This document shows positions 26,812-36,622 of a DNA stretch of 64,000 nt, piece after piece. How positions within the stretch are numbered: the stretch's first letter is position 1; the number at the start of each line of letters is the position of its first letter. The position numbers and the translations under genes were made by a program. Source of the stretch: Actinomycetota bacterium (lineage in GTDB: Bacteria; Actinomycetota; Acidimicrobiia; Acidimicrobiales; Ilumatobacteraceae); assembly GCA_009702045.1 (NCBI GenBank), contig WLIV01000011.1:1-64000 (forward strand), read 5' to 3'. The notes under the pieces are model-generated. The model saw nothing but the letters and a program-made list of their open reading frames with translations. It was not told the origin of the DNA and ran no database searches.

Positions 26812-27759
26812 ATGAATCGACTCACGGCGTTTCCACGCCGGGTGCGCCGCGATGGCTTCACACCCACCGAGTTCCTCTCCATCTGCATCGGGGCGTTGTT
26901 CCTGCTCAGCATCATCGTGGTGAGCGGCGGTGTGGTGCGGCTCACCGGTTCCGGTCTGGGATGTACTGATTGGCCGAACTGCAACTCGGCTCAGCTCGTC
27001 AGCGTCTCCAACGCTCATTCGGCGATTGAACAGATCAACCGATTCTTCACGTTCGTCGTGTGTATCGGCGTGGCGTTGGCGGCCATCGCCGCGTGGTACC
27101 GCCGGCCGCGTCGGCGCGACCTGCTGGGTCTGTCGCTGGTGATGCTGATCGGCGTGCCGTTCCAGGGTGTCGTTGGCGCGATCGTTGTCTGGACCAAGGT
27201 CAACCCGGTGGCGGTGCAGTTCCACATGGTGTTGTCGTTGGTGCTCATCTGGGCAGCGGTCGTCATGATCGTACGTTCCCGTCAGGTCGATACGGGCGCT
27301 CGCTCGCTGAGCGTGGCGGCTGCTGTGCGCCGCCGGGTGCAACTGCTCGCAGGATGGACGGTGCTCGCGCTGTTGGCCGGTTCCGTGGTGACCGGCACTG
27401 GTCCGCACGCAGGTGACGACGAGGCCAAGCGCTTCTTCGGTACCGCCGCCGACATCGATGGCCATGCGTTGCAGTGGGTCACGCGGGTGCACAGCGCGAT
27501 TGTCTGGGTGACGGTGCTCGTGGCACTCAGCCTGCTGTGGATGCTCCGCAAGGTAGCCCACGACCGCGAGGTGCTCGACGCGCCGTTGACGGCGTGGTTG
27601 ATCACGGCGCTGGTGCAAGGAGCGATCGGCTACGTCCAGTACGCCGCCGGTCTTCCGGTCGCGCTGGTCGCCGTTCACCTGGCCGGCGCCGCAACCCTCA
27701 CCGGTTGCACCGCATGGCTGTGGTGCAGCACCACGTCCGTCGTTGCCGACGAACCCTGA
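26812..27759 (+). CDS. ctaA: Heme A synthase (COX15/CtaA)
   Basis: Oxidises the C8 methyl of heme O to give heme A for aa3-type cytochrome oxidase. The 315-residue membrane protein has eight hydrophobic segments and the family motifs: GGVVRLTGSGLGCTDWP near 45, HSAIEQINR (heme-ligand His), VQFHMVLSL, a second-half VTGTGPHAGDD and HALQWVTRVHSAIVW, and VHLAGAATL. The two-half symmetry with paired histidines is as in the family. No ctaB, cox or cta partner is in the window. It is divergent from the CrtC-like gene with about 63 bp between starts. Confidence 0.95.
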   Translation: MNRLTAFPRRVRRDGFTPTEFLSICIGALFLLSIIVVSGGVVRLTGSGLGCTDWPNCNSAQLVSVSNAHSAIEQINRFFTFVVCIGVALAAIAAWYRRPRRRDLLGLSLVMLIGVPFQGVVGAIVVWTKVNPVAVQFHMVLSLVLIWAAVVMIVRSRQVDTGARSLSVAAAVRRRVQLLAGWTVLALLAGSVVTGTGPHAGDDEAKRFFGTAADIDGHALQWVTRVHSAIVWVTVLVALSLLWMLRKVAHDREVLDAPLTAWLITALVQGAIGYVQYAAGLPVALVAVHLAGAATLTGCTAWLWCSTTSVVADEP

Positions 27760-27763
27760 CCCC

Positions 27764-27811
27764 GTTTCACCCCGCCCCGGTTTCACCCCGCCCCGGTTTC
27801 ACCCCGCCCCG
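27764..27811. repeat. Three tandem copies of a 16-bp unit
   Basis: The unit GTTTCACCCCGCCCCG occurs three times in exact head-to-tail order immediately after the ctaA stop. It sits between two convergent genes. It has no self-complementary stem, so it is not a normal terminator. The copy number may vary between strains. Confidence 0.85.
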
Positions 27812-27871
27812 GTCGCACACACATCACGGGTGCCCGTGGCCGACGTGGGACACGAACGGGTAGCGAGATGG

Positions 27872-28564
27872 TCAGTCGAGCCCGAGTACCGCGTCGTAAA
27901 GGTGCTGGCAGTCGTTCGTCGCCAGCACCGTGGGGCCATGGGGGCCAACGCGCACGGTGGTGATGCTGGTGTTCTCGATCGTGAACACCATTGAGCGATG
28001 TATGCCCAGTAGGTGGGCGAGGTACGCGTTGATCGTGCCTCCGTGCGAGACGACAGCGATCGTCTGCCCGGTATGTTGCGTCGCGACGGCGTCGATCACC
28101 CCGGCCACCCGGCTGCGGAACGCGTCGTCACCTTCACAGCCGGGGATTCCGTCCCAGCGTCCCGTGCGGTTCCACGCCACCCACTCCGGGTCCTTGATCG
28201 AGGCTCGGCGACGGAACTCGCCATGGCCCCAGTCGCCCAGGCGGATCTCTTCGAGGTCGCGAAACACGGCGACATCGAGCCCGCGCTCGGCGGCCAGTGG
28301 GGCCGCAGTCTGTATGGCCCGGCTGAGCTGCGAGCTGTAGACGGCGTGGATGGTTTTGGTGCGCAGCCGATCCGCCAGGAGAGCCGCCTGTTCGACACCG
28401 ACAGCGTGCAGCGGCGGGTCGAGTGACTCGGGTGACCCCGGAACCACGTCGGCCGAGCGGCCGTGGCGGATGAGCAGCATTTCGCACTCGTCGGGCTCTG
28501 GGGAGCGCAGCAGGGGCTGCGGAACGGTCTGGGTGCCCTGTTCAGGCTGGTTGGTGTGGCTCAC
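27872..28564 (-). CDS. Histidine phosphatase family protein
   Basis: A phosphoglycerate-mutase-like phosphatase of 230 residues from GTG 28564. The catalytic motif LLIRHGRS is near 30-37, with later YSSQLSRAIQTAAPLA and VVSHGGTINAYLAHLLG (second His). The 28 residues before the RHG motif are Gln/Pro rich and unusual; an internal ATG at 28480 would give the normal short N-terminus. A 4-bp GTGA overlap with the upstream permease gene supports the GTG start. A paralogue lies at 42813. The substrate is unknown; the last gene of the minus-strand liv transcript. Confidence 0.88.
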   Translation of the reverse strand: MSHTNQPEQGTQTVPQPLLRSPEPDECEMLLIRHGRSADVVPGSPESLDPPLHAVGVEQAALLADRLRTKTIHAVYSSQLSRAIQTAAPLAAERGLDVAVFRDLEEIRLGDWGHGEFRRRASIKDPEWVAWNRTGRWDGIPGCEGDDAFRSRVAGVIDAVATQHTGQTIAVVSHGGTINAYLAHLLGIHRSMVFTIENTSITTVRVGPHGPTVLATNDCQHLYDAVLGLD

Positions 28565-29388
28565 GCCGCCACGGTAGCGGTGGGCTCGGCACCGCCCGAT
28601 GCACCGCGAGCGGTGACCACCAGCCCGATGAGCACCATCGCGATGCCTGCCCAGCCGGCGACACGGATGCCCTCGTGCACGACTACCGCACCGAGCACGG
28701 CGGCGGTCAACGGTTCGAGCAGTGTCAGTGTGATGACGGTGGGTGCGTGGAGATACCGCAGGGCGAATCCGTACAACGTGTATGCCCCACCGACCGTGAT
28801 GGCCCCGAGGTAGATCGTGACCCACCAACCGTTCCCGTGCAGCACCCAGCCGGGGTGGTGGGCCAGCAGCAGGGGAGTGAGCAGCACTGCCCCGCCGCAG
28901 AACATCGCTGCCATGCCTGCGGTGCTGTGCTCGCCTGCGTCGATGAGCGACTTGCCGACGGTGGCGAACGTCGCCCAACCCAAACCGGCGCACACGGCGA
29001 GCGCGATGCCGGTGTGGTCGATGGCGTCGGACCGCCCGGCAAGGCCGAGCAGCGCGACCCCAGCCACGCTGATGCCGGTGCCTGTCAGCCACGTGCGGGC
29101 TGGCGCGCGACGGTGCCGGAGAGCGGCGAGCACTCCCGCCAGCACCGGGCCCGAGCCGATGGTCGCGACGGTGCCGACAGCGACACCGGTGCGACCGACA
29201 GCGAGGAAGTAGCAAAGTTGGAAGACCGCCACTCCCAGTGCTCCCACGAGCGTGATCGATTGGCGCCACGGCGCGAACACGCCCCGTCCCTGCCGTCGGG
29301 CGACGGCCAACAGTGTGATGCCACCGACGAGGAGACGCAGCGCACCGACCGAATAGGCGTCGGCTCCCTCAGGAGCGTTGACCAACAC
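28561..29388 (-). CDS. EamA/DMT family permease (5' end uncertain)
   Basis: A drug/metabolite transporter of about 275 residues with nine visible hydrophobic segments in the two-fold EamA arrangement (GRTGVAVGTVATIGSGPV in the first half, GGAYTLYGFALRYL in the second). From GTG 29388 the first segment is cut in half. In-frame codons upstream (encoding RRSAVLAVLTAAALFGTSGT) clearly supply the missing part, but no ATG, GTG or TTG precedes them before the livF stop; CTG at 29466 is the best candidate. The true start may therefore be non-standard and the protein near 301 residues. The exported or imported molecule is unknown. Confidence 0.82.
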   Translation of the reverse strand: MLVNAPEGADAYSVGALRLLVGGITLLAVARRQGRGVFAPWRQSITLVGALGVAVFQLCYFLAVGRTGVAVGTVATIGSGPVLAGVLAALRHRRAPARTWLTGTGISVAGVALLGLAGRSDAIDHTGIALAVCAGLGWATFATVGKSLIDAGEHSTAGMAAMFCGGAVLLTPLLLAHHPGWVLHGNGWWVTIYLGAITVGGAYTLYGFALRYLHAPTVITLTLLEPLTAAVLGAVVVHEGIRVAGWAGIAMVLIGLVVTARGASGGAEPTATVAA

Positions 29389-29485
29389 CGTGCCGGAGGT
29401 ACCGAACAGCGCGGCCGCGGTGAGGACGGCCAGAACGGCTGACCGGCGGTGGGTGTTCGAGTTCAGTGGGGGACGCCCGAACGGA

Positions 29486-30202
29486 TCAGGCGCCGCCGAG
29501 GTACGCGGCCTGCACAGCCGGGTCGGTGAGCAGCTTGCTGGCTTCGTCGGTCTTCACCACGAGGCCGGTCTCGAGCACATAGGCGCGGTGGGCGCGGCGG
29601 AGTGCCTGCGCGGCGTTCTGCTCGACCAACAGCACCGTGGTGCCTTGGCGATTGATCTCGGTGATGATGTCGAAGATCTGCGTGATGAGCATCGGGGCGA
29701 GGCCCATCGAGGGCTCGTCGAGCAGCAGCACTCGCGGACGACTCATCAACGCGCGGCCGATGGTGAGCATCTGCTGCTCGCCACCGGACATCGAGCCACC
29801 GGCCTGCGACTTGCGCTCGGCAAGACGCGGGAACAGTTCGAAGACCCGCTCGAGGTCGGACTTGTAGGCCGCGCTCTTGCGGTCTTTCCGCGTCCAACAA
29901 CCCATGTCGAGGTTCTCGAGCACGCTCATGCCCGGGAAGATGCCGCGACCCTCAGGTGCCTGGCAAATGCCGAGTTCAGTGCGCTTGTGGGCGGGCATCT
30001 TGGTGATGTCCTGGCCATCGAACGTGATGGTGCCCTTAGCGACCGGACGCAGGCCCGACACCGTCTTCAAGGTGGTGCTCTTGCCGGCGCCGTTGGCGCC
30101 GATGAGCGTGACGATCTCGCCCTCACCAACGGTGAACGAGATGCCTTTGATGGCCTCGATGCGGCCGTAGAACACGTGCAGGTCGTTGACCTCAAGCAGC
30201 AT
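29486..30202 (-). CDS. livF: Branched-chain amino acid ABC transporter ATPase LivF
   Basis: One of two ATPases of the Liv transporter (238 residues, ATG 30202). Walker A is GANGAGKST, the LivF-typical CQAPEGRGIFPGMSVLENL follows, the signature is SGGEQQMLTIGRAL and Walker B is VLLLDEPSMGL. It lies on the cytoplasmic face and energises uptake with LivG. The start overlaps the end of livG by 11 bp. The C-terminus AYLGGA is the family ending. Confidence 0.96.
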   Translation of the reverse strand: MLLEVNDLHVFYGRIEAIKGISFTVGEGEIVTLIGANGAGKSTTLKTVSGLRPVAKGTITFDGQDITKMPAHKRTELGICQAPEGRGIFPGMSVLENLDMGCWTRKDRKSAAYKSDLERVFELFPRLAERKSQAGGSMSGGEQQMLTIGRALMSRPRVLLLDEPSMGLAPMLITQIFDIITEINRQGTTVLLVEQNAAQALRRAHRAYVLETGLVVKTDEASKLLTDPAVQAAYLGGA

Positions 30203-30948
30203 CGGACGGCTCCCCCAGGTAGGCGGCGATGACGGCCGGATTGGCACGAACTTCGGTCGGCGTGCCCTCGGCGATCTTGCGGCCGAAGTCGAGCACGATG
30301 ATGCGATCGGTGACACCCATGACCAGGCTCATGTCGTGCTCGATCAGCAGCACGGTGTACCCCTGATCGCGGATCGTGCGGATCAGACCCATCAGCTCGA
30401 TCTTCTCGGCCGGGTTGAAACCGGCGGCTGGTTCGTCGAGACACAACAGCTTGGGACCGGTGGCGAGCGCACGGGCGATCTCCAAGCGACGCTGATAGCC
30501 GTACGGCAGGTTCTTGGCCGCATCGGCCGCTCGGTCGGCGATCCCCATGAACGTCAGCAGTTCCATTGCTCGCTCGGTGTGGGCCTTCTCCTCGCGACGC
30601 TGTCGCGGGAGGCGGAACATCGCGCCGAGCACGCTGGTGCGGGCGTGGGCGTCGCAGCCGACGATTACGTTCTCAAGAGCAGTCATCTCCGGGAAGAGGC
30701 GGATGTTCTGGAACGTGCGAGCGATACCCAGTCGGGTGATCTTGTGCCGGTCGAGTTTGGCCAGCTTCTTTCCGTCGAAGCGAACCTCGCCCTTGGTGGC
30801 TTGGTAGACACCGGTCATCACGTTGAAACACGTGGTCTTCCCGGCACCGTTCGGGCCGATCAAGCCCAGGATCTCACCCTTGCGGATGTCGAAGCTGACT
30901 TCGCCCAGTGCGACCAGGCCGCCGAACTGCATCGTGACGTTGTCGATC

Positions 30949-30968
<20 letters not shown>
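30192..30968 (-). CDS. livG: Branched-chain amino acid ABC transporter ATPase LivG
   Basis: The second ATPase of the Liv system (258 residues). Start ATG 30968 has AAGGAGG nine bases upstream; an earlier in-frame ATG at 31007 lacks this. Walker A is GPNGAGKTT, the LivG-typical [21 protein letters not shown] follows, and Walker B is [13 protein letters not shown], with signature [16 protein letters not shown]. It overlaps the livM end by 20 bp. Confidence 0.96.
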
Positions 30969-32135
<1,167 letters not shown>

Positions 32136-32139
<4 letters not shown>

Positions 32140-33113
32140 GCCTTGCTCCTTCCCATTGACTCGCCCAGCAGACCGGTGGGCCTGAGCATCAGGACGAGCA
32201 CGAGGACCACGAACGCCGTCACCGAACCCATCTTCTGGTTGGACTCGAACAGGCTGGTTCCCCAGTTTTCGATGACGCCCAGCATCAGGCCGCCCAGCAG
32301 GGCGCCCTTGATGTTGCCGATACCGCCGAGGACGGCAGCAGTGAAGGCCTTCACACCGAGTTCAAAGCCCAGTGAGTAGCGGGCGGAACCGTTGTAGATC
32401 TCGAAGAAGAACGCTGCGCCACCGGCCATCACGCCGCCGACGAGGAAGGTGATGAGAATGATGCGGTCGACGTTGACGCCCATCAGGCGGGCTGTTTCCA
32501 TGTCTTGCGCGACGGCCCGGATGCCGCGGCCAACCTTGCTGCGGTTCACGAACAGCACGAGGATCACCATCATGATCAGCGAGCCGATGACGACGAGTAC
32601 GTAGTCGTTACGCACATCGGCATTGAAGATCGAGAACAGGCGACGCTTCTTGAACACGCGGGCTAGGGCGTAGTCCTGGCGCTGCTTGGTGCCCCACTCG
32701 CCGACCGCTTCGGACATCGCGAAGCTGGCGCCGATGGCGGAGATGAGGAACACCAGGCGGGGTGCATTGCGTTTGCGCAGTGGCCGATAGGCGACGCGCT
32801 CCAGCACGACGGCGGACGCGCCGCCGATGATGATCGACATCACCAGACACAACGCCAACACACCCACCAACGTGAAACCCGTCTTGTACGGATCGTCGCC
32901 GTTGGAGAGTCGGTCGGGTATACCCAGCATGTCGATCGCGAAGAACGAGCCGAACGCCGAGAACATGAAGACCTCGGAGTTGGCGAAGTTGATCAAGCGA
33001 AGGACGCCGTACACGAGCGTGTACCCCAGCGCGATCAATGCATAGATCGAGCCGAGCACCAGTCCATTGACGGTGGAGGGCCAGAACAGGTTGACGAAGG
33101 AATTGAAATCCAC
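32136..33113 (-). CDS. livH: Branched-chain amino acid ABC transporter permease LivH
   Basis: The partner permease (325 residues). The N-terminal [20 protein letters not shown] and [13 protein letters not shown] are the LivH signature, with the EAA-like loop [20 protein letters not shown] and [15 protein letters not shown] near the end. An insertion after residue 120 ([18 protein letters not shown]) is basic and probably a loop. It lies 108 bp downstream of livK, separated by a strong hairpin. Confidence 0.95.
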
Positions 33114-33170
33114 GCATCCCCCCCGGGATCCGAAGGCCGGTTCACGTTGAAGTGGACCGGGTATGAATAA

Positions 33171-33199
33171 GGGGGTCGGGGCACAGGGCCCCGACCCCC
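33171..33199 (-). terminator. Strong hairpin between livK and livH
   Basis: A perfect 12-bp stem (33171-33182 with 33188-33199) around a 5-nt loop stands 22 bp after the livK stop. It would stabilise the livK mRNA and reduce read-through into livHMGF, a common way to make more binding protein than permease. Only TTATTC follows, not a true U-tract, so partial termination is likely. Confidence 0.7.
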
Positions 33200-33220
33200 T
33201 CGTTCATGGAATGGACTGGA

Positions 33221-34384
33221 TCAGCCGATCAGGCCCTTGGCAATGATCTTGCCGCCCTCGACGACGCTGTAGTACACAGCGTTACCGACCGGCTCGCCGG
33301 TCGCATCGAACTTGATCTGCTTGGTGATACCAGGCTGGTCGTAGGCCGACACGAAGGCGGCCAGGTCGGCGCGGGTGACCTTGCCGGCAGCGATGCCTGC
33401 GAGGAGCACCTTGGCGCAGTCGTAGGCCTCCGGCGAGTACAGAGCCGGGTCCTTCTTGAACTTGGCGTTGAACGCAGCCTGGAAGTCGGCGTTCACGTCG
33501 GCCGGGGCGCCAGTGGCGGTGAGGTACGCACCGTCAGCGGCAGAACCGGCGTTGTCGACGAATGCCTGATCCAGCGAGCCATCGCCCGAGACGAACGTGG
33601 CGGTGAGGCCGGCGTCACGAATCTGCTTGACCAGCTTGGCAGCCTCGGCGTAGTAACCACCGTAGAAGATGGTGTCGACGCCGGCATCCTTCATCTTGGT
33701 GATGGCGGCCGAGAAGTCGGCAGCCTTCGGGTCGATCTGGGCATCGGCGACATCGAGGGCGCCGAGACCGCTGCGGACCGAGTCGGCAAGGCCCTTGCCG
33801 TAGTCGGAAGCATCATCGATGACGCCGACCTTGGTGCCCTTGACGGTGTCCTTGATGAGGGTGACGACACCAGGAGCCTGCTTGTCGTCGTTCGCCAGGA
33901 TGCGGTGGAACATCTTCCAGCCGTTGGTCGACAGCTTGGCGTTGGTGGCGCCAGGCGTGATCATCGGCAGGCCAGCGGCCTCGAACTTCGGCATGGTTGC
34001 CTTGCTCTCGCCCGAGAAGCCCGGTCCGATGAGGCCGATGATGGCTGCGTCGTTGACGATCTTGTCAGCGAGCGGGGTGGCCTGAGCCGGATCGCCCTGC
34101 GAGTCGAACGACGTGTCGAACGCGACCTGGCAGTTCGGGTTGGCGGCATTGAACTCGTCGATGGCGATCTGTGCGCCATTGATCATGTTCGTGCCGAGCG
34201 CACCGTTGTCGCCGGAGAGCGCACCGATGAACCCGATCTTGACGCCGCTGCAGGTGGCGCCTCCGCCGCCGCCAGCGGCAGTGGTGGTGGCCGGGTCGGC
34301 CTTCTTGTCGTCGCCGCAGGCCGCAACCAAGATGGCTGCGGTTGCGAGCAATGCGCCCAAACGGCGCACTGTGGTTTTCTGCAT
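33221..34384 (-). CDS. livK: Branched-chain amino acid ABC transporter binding lipoprotein LivK
   Basis: The substrate-binding lipoprotein of the Liv system (387 residues). ATG 34384 follows AGGGGGAG. The signal peptide MQKTTVRRLGALLATAAILV ends in lipobox AACG, followed by a Gly/Thr/Ala-rich linker. The type I periplasmic-binding fold runs from VKIGFIGALSGDNG to the end, with DTSFDSQGDPAQA, GPGFSGESKATMPKFE and GVIDDASDYGKGLAD. It binds the ligand outside the membrane and delivers it to LivH-LivM. Ligand specificity (branched-chain amino acids, other amino acids or amides) cannot be read from sequence. Confidence 0.95.
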   Translation of the reverse strand: MQKTTVRRLGALLATAAILVAACGDDKKADPATTTAAGGGGGATCSGVKIGFIGALSGDNGALGTNMINGAQIAIDEFNAANPNCQVAFDTSFDSQGDPAQATPLADKIVNDAAIIGLIGPGFSGESKATMPKFEAAGLPMITPGATNAKLSTNGWKMFHRILANDDKQAPGVVTLIKDTVKGTKVGVIDDASDYGKGLADSVRSGLGALDVADAQIDPKAADFSAAITKMKDAGVDTIFYGGYYAEAAKLVKQIRDAGLTATFVSGDGSLDQAFVDNAGSAADGAYLTATGAPADVNADFQAAFNAKFKKDPALYSPEAYDCAKVLLAGIAAGKVTRADLAAFVSAYDQPGITKQIKFDATGEPVGNAVYYSVVEGGKIIAKGLIG

Positions 34385-34445
34385 GTGTTTTCTCCCCCTA
34401 GGAGTCGGGGACGCCGAATGCGGCCCCGTGGTATGCGAGGTTCGC

Positions 34446-34475
34446 AGTCTAGGCACCTATACCGAGGGGTAACAA
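34446..34475 (-). promoter_or_regulatory. Promoter of the liv operon
   Basis: On the minus strand TTGTTA (34475-34470) and TAGACT (34451-34446) are separated by 18 bp. Transcription would start near 34439, giving a leader of about 55 nt before livK. Confidence 0.6.
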
Positions 34476-34521
34476 GTATGCGGTCCGGGTTGTGGGTGAC
34501 CCCACGGCTACGGTTTCGGAC

Positions 34522-35358
34522 ATGACGAGTACTGCCTCCGACAACCCGGCGCAGAGCGGCGACGAGGTGCTCTACGCCGTTGGCGAGCACATCGCCACGA
34601 TCACGCTCAATGCACCGCAGCGGATGAACACGATCTCCGGTCTGATGCTCGACCAACTGGCCGAGCGGCTCCTCCAGGCCGACCGTGACCGCGATGTGCG
34701 AGTGATCGTGCTCACAGGGGCCGGCCGGGTGTTCTGTGCGGGGCTCGACATGGCTGCGCAGATGGGCGCCTCGAAGGGTTCGCTGGGTGGACTCAGTGGT
34801 GAAGGCGGGATGAACGGCGAACTCGACCTGCGCACCACACCACCCACGGTCCTGCACAACCTCGACACACCGGTCATCTGCGCCCTGAATGGCGGCGCTG
34901 CGGGCTATGGCCTCGACATCGCCCTCGGGTGCGACATCCGCATCGCCTGCGCCTCGGCAAAGCTGAACCCCGGCTTCGCCAAGCGCGGCATCCTGCCCGA
35001 GAGTGGCGGCACGTGGCTACTGCCGCGGATGGTCGGCTACGCCAGGGCAGCCGAGATTGCCTTCACCGGCCGCATGCTCAGCGCGACGCAGGCCGAGCAG
35101 CTAGGGCTCGTCAACCATGTCGTTGCCGACGATGCGTTCACCGATGCTGTTCGCGACCTGGCGTTGGAAATCGCTGCCAATGCGCCGCTGGCCGTGCGGG
35201 CGATCAAGCGAATGATGCGCGCTGCCGAGACCGAGACGTTCGATCAGAACGTGCACCACGTGTTCCTGCAGCTGCTGCCGCTGCTGCGCACTGACGACTT
35301 CCGCGAGGCCGTCACGGCCTACATGGAGAAGCGTCCGCCCACGTTCACGGGTCAGTGA
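34522..35358 (+). CDS. Enoyl-CoA hydratase/isomerase family protein (crotonase)
   Basis: A crotonase-fold protein of 278 residues from ATG 34522; GTG 34492 is a possible earlier start. Motifs: NAPQRMNTISGLM, oxyanion block CAGLDMAAQMG, GGAAGYGLDIALGCDIRIAC and LNPGFAKRGILPESGGTWLLPR. The acidic residue of ILPESG is at the position of the hydratase glutamate, so hydratase activity is plausible. Its stop overlaps the start of the nitroreductase gene (TGATG), so the two are made together. It is divergent from livK. Confidence 0.89.
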   Translation: MTSTASDNPAQSGDEVLYAVGEHIATITLNAPQRMNTISGLMLDQLAERLLQADRDRDVRVIVLTGAGRVFCAGLDMAAQMGASKGSLGGLSGEGGMNGELDLRTTPPTVLHNLDTPVICALNGGAAGYGLDIALGCDIRIACASAKLNPGFAKRGILPESGGTWLLPRMVGYARAAEIAFTGRMLSATQAEQLGLVNHVVADDAFTDAVRDLALEIAANAPLAVRAIKRMMRAAETETFDQNVHHVFLQLLPLLRTDDFREAVTAYMEKRPPTFTGQ

Positions 35359-36059
35359 TGCCAGCAACTGAGAAGGGCGCGCCGGTGAACGAACTGCTGG
35401 AAGCGCTGGCTACTACTCGCACGATTCGCCGCTACACGGACGACCCGGTCGAGCAGCACGACCTTGGTCGGATCTTGTGGCACGCGACGCGTGCCCCCAG
35501 TGGCAGCAACCGCCAACGCGTGCGGTATGTCGTGCTGCGCAACAGCGAGCCTGCGTTACAGGCCAGGGCCGCGCTCGGTCGTTCGGCCCGCGCTGCGTGG
35601 CAGCACAAGGAGGTTGCCGACGGCTATGGCGCAGGCAGCGGGGCTGCGGCAGATTCGCCCAAATCGCGCATGGCGGCCACGATGCAGCACTATGTCGAAC
35701 ACTTCCACGAGGCGCCGGTCATCGTGTTGGTGTGCCTGCTGCGGTACCGCGACGCAAATCCCTACGAGGGAGCGTCGGTCTATCCGGCGGTGCAGAACCT
35801 GTTGTTGGCCGCACGGGGTCTCGGCTACGGCGGAGCGGTCACGATGTGGCAGTTGCCGGTCGAGCAGGAACTTCGTGAGATCCTGGCCATCCCGGACGAG
35901 GCTGCGCTGTCCGCGTGCATCACGTTGGGCCGCCCCGCCGGTCAGCACGGCCCAGTGCGTCGTCGGCCGCTGCGCGACGTCGTGTTCGACGGCCAGTGGG
36001 GCGAGACCGCCGAGTGGGCCGTCGACCCACCCGGTACGCAGTTCACGGCATGGAAGTGA
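35358..36059 (+). CDS. Nitroreductase family protein
   Basis: A 233-residue nitroreductase-fold protein. The FMN block is RAPSGSNRQRVRYVVL near 45-60; the family AVQNLLLAARGLGYGG is near 150. The start ATG 35358 shares a base with the crotonase stop; GTG 35388 after AAGGGCG is an alternative. It pairs with a crotonase gene, as the related enzyme at 20366 does. The substrate is unknown. Confidence 0.87.
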   Translation: MPATEKGAPVNELLEALATTRTIRRYTDDPVEQHDLGRILWHATRAPSGSNRQRVRYVVLRNSEPALQARAALGRSARAAWQHKEVADGYGAGSGAAADSPKSRMAATMQHYVEHFHEAPVIVLVCLLRYRDANPYEGASVYPAVQNLLLAARGLGYGGAVTMWQLPVEQELREILAIPDEAALSACITLGRPAGQHGPVRRRPLRDVVFDGQWGETAEWAVDPPGTQFTAWK

Positions 36060-36622
36060 CCCACGACCCATTCTCGGTGCTGGGCGTGCCGGCGATGTCC
36101 GATGCCGCCACGCTGGGTGCCGCCCGGCGACGGTTGGCCCGCGAACTGCACCCTGACGTCGGCGGCGATGCTGCGGCGATGCAAGCGGTGAACGTGGCCT
36201 ACGACGAGGCGCTACGCCTTCTCGCCGAGCCGCCACCGGCTGAACCTGCCGAGCCTGAACCGGCTCCAGTGAGGGAGCCGCAGGCGAGCACGCATCGACG
36301 TGGTCCGGCGCGCAACGTTCAGCACGACAACCCGTCGTTCACCATTGCGGTGCTGCCCGCCGAAGCATTCGAGGCGCTGCTCATCGTGACGTCATGGATC
36401 GGCGAGGTGCTGGTCGACGATCCGCCGTACGTCTTGGAAGTGTTCTTGCACGAACCGGCGCCGTGCTGGTGTCGGCTGGATCTCGTGCCGGACGCGGGCG
36501 CCACCACCATCAGCCTCACCGTTGCGGCGGTGGAGGAGGACGGCGTGGGGATACTGCCGCCGCCCGATATCGACCTGGTGCGCGACACGTGGGTCGCCGG
36601 GCTCAATGAGCCGCTTTGGTGA
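36050..36622 (+). CDS. J-domain protein (DnaJ-like)
   Basis: A 190-residue protein. The N-terminal 60 residues form a J domain (DPFSVLGVPAMSDAATLGAA and the essential HPD in ELHPDVGG), which stimulates Hsp70 ATPase. A Pro/Glu/Ala-rich linker (PPPAEPAEPEPAP) leads to a C-terminal domain of about 100 residues (PSFTIAVLPAEAFEALLIV, then VEEDGVGILPPPDIDLVRDT) that I do not recognise. No zinc fingers or client domain of classical DnaJ are present. The start overlaps the nitroreductase end by 10 bp; the 3' end overlaps sua5 by 20 bp in convergent orientation. Confidence 0.8.
   Translation: MEVTHDPFSVLGVPAMSDAATLGAARRRLARELHPDVGGDAAAMQAVNVAYDEALRLLAEPPPAEPAEPEPAPVREPQASTHRRGPARNVQHDNPSFTIAVLPAEAFEALLIVTSWIGEVLVDDPPYVLEVFLHEPAPCWCRLDLVPDAGATTISLTVAAVEEDGVGILPPPDIDLVRDTWVAGLNEPLW

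Noticed and set aside
25642-27786. A 714-codon frame covering the CrtC-like gene and antisense ctaA
   Set aside because: The upstream 1 kb is antisense to the well supported ctaA gene and has a low-complexity Arg/His/Asp composition.
27764-27811. Possible terminator after ctaA
   Set aside because: The tandem units have no inverted symmetry and no U-tract.
27872-29269. A 465-codon frame that extends the histidine phosphatase upstream
   Set aside because: The extension lies in another frame of the EamA permease gene; the GTG at 28564 with a GTGA overlap is the better start.
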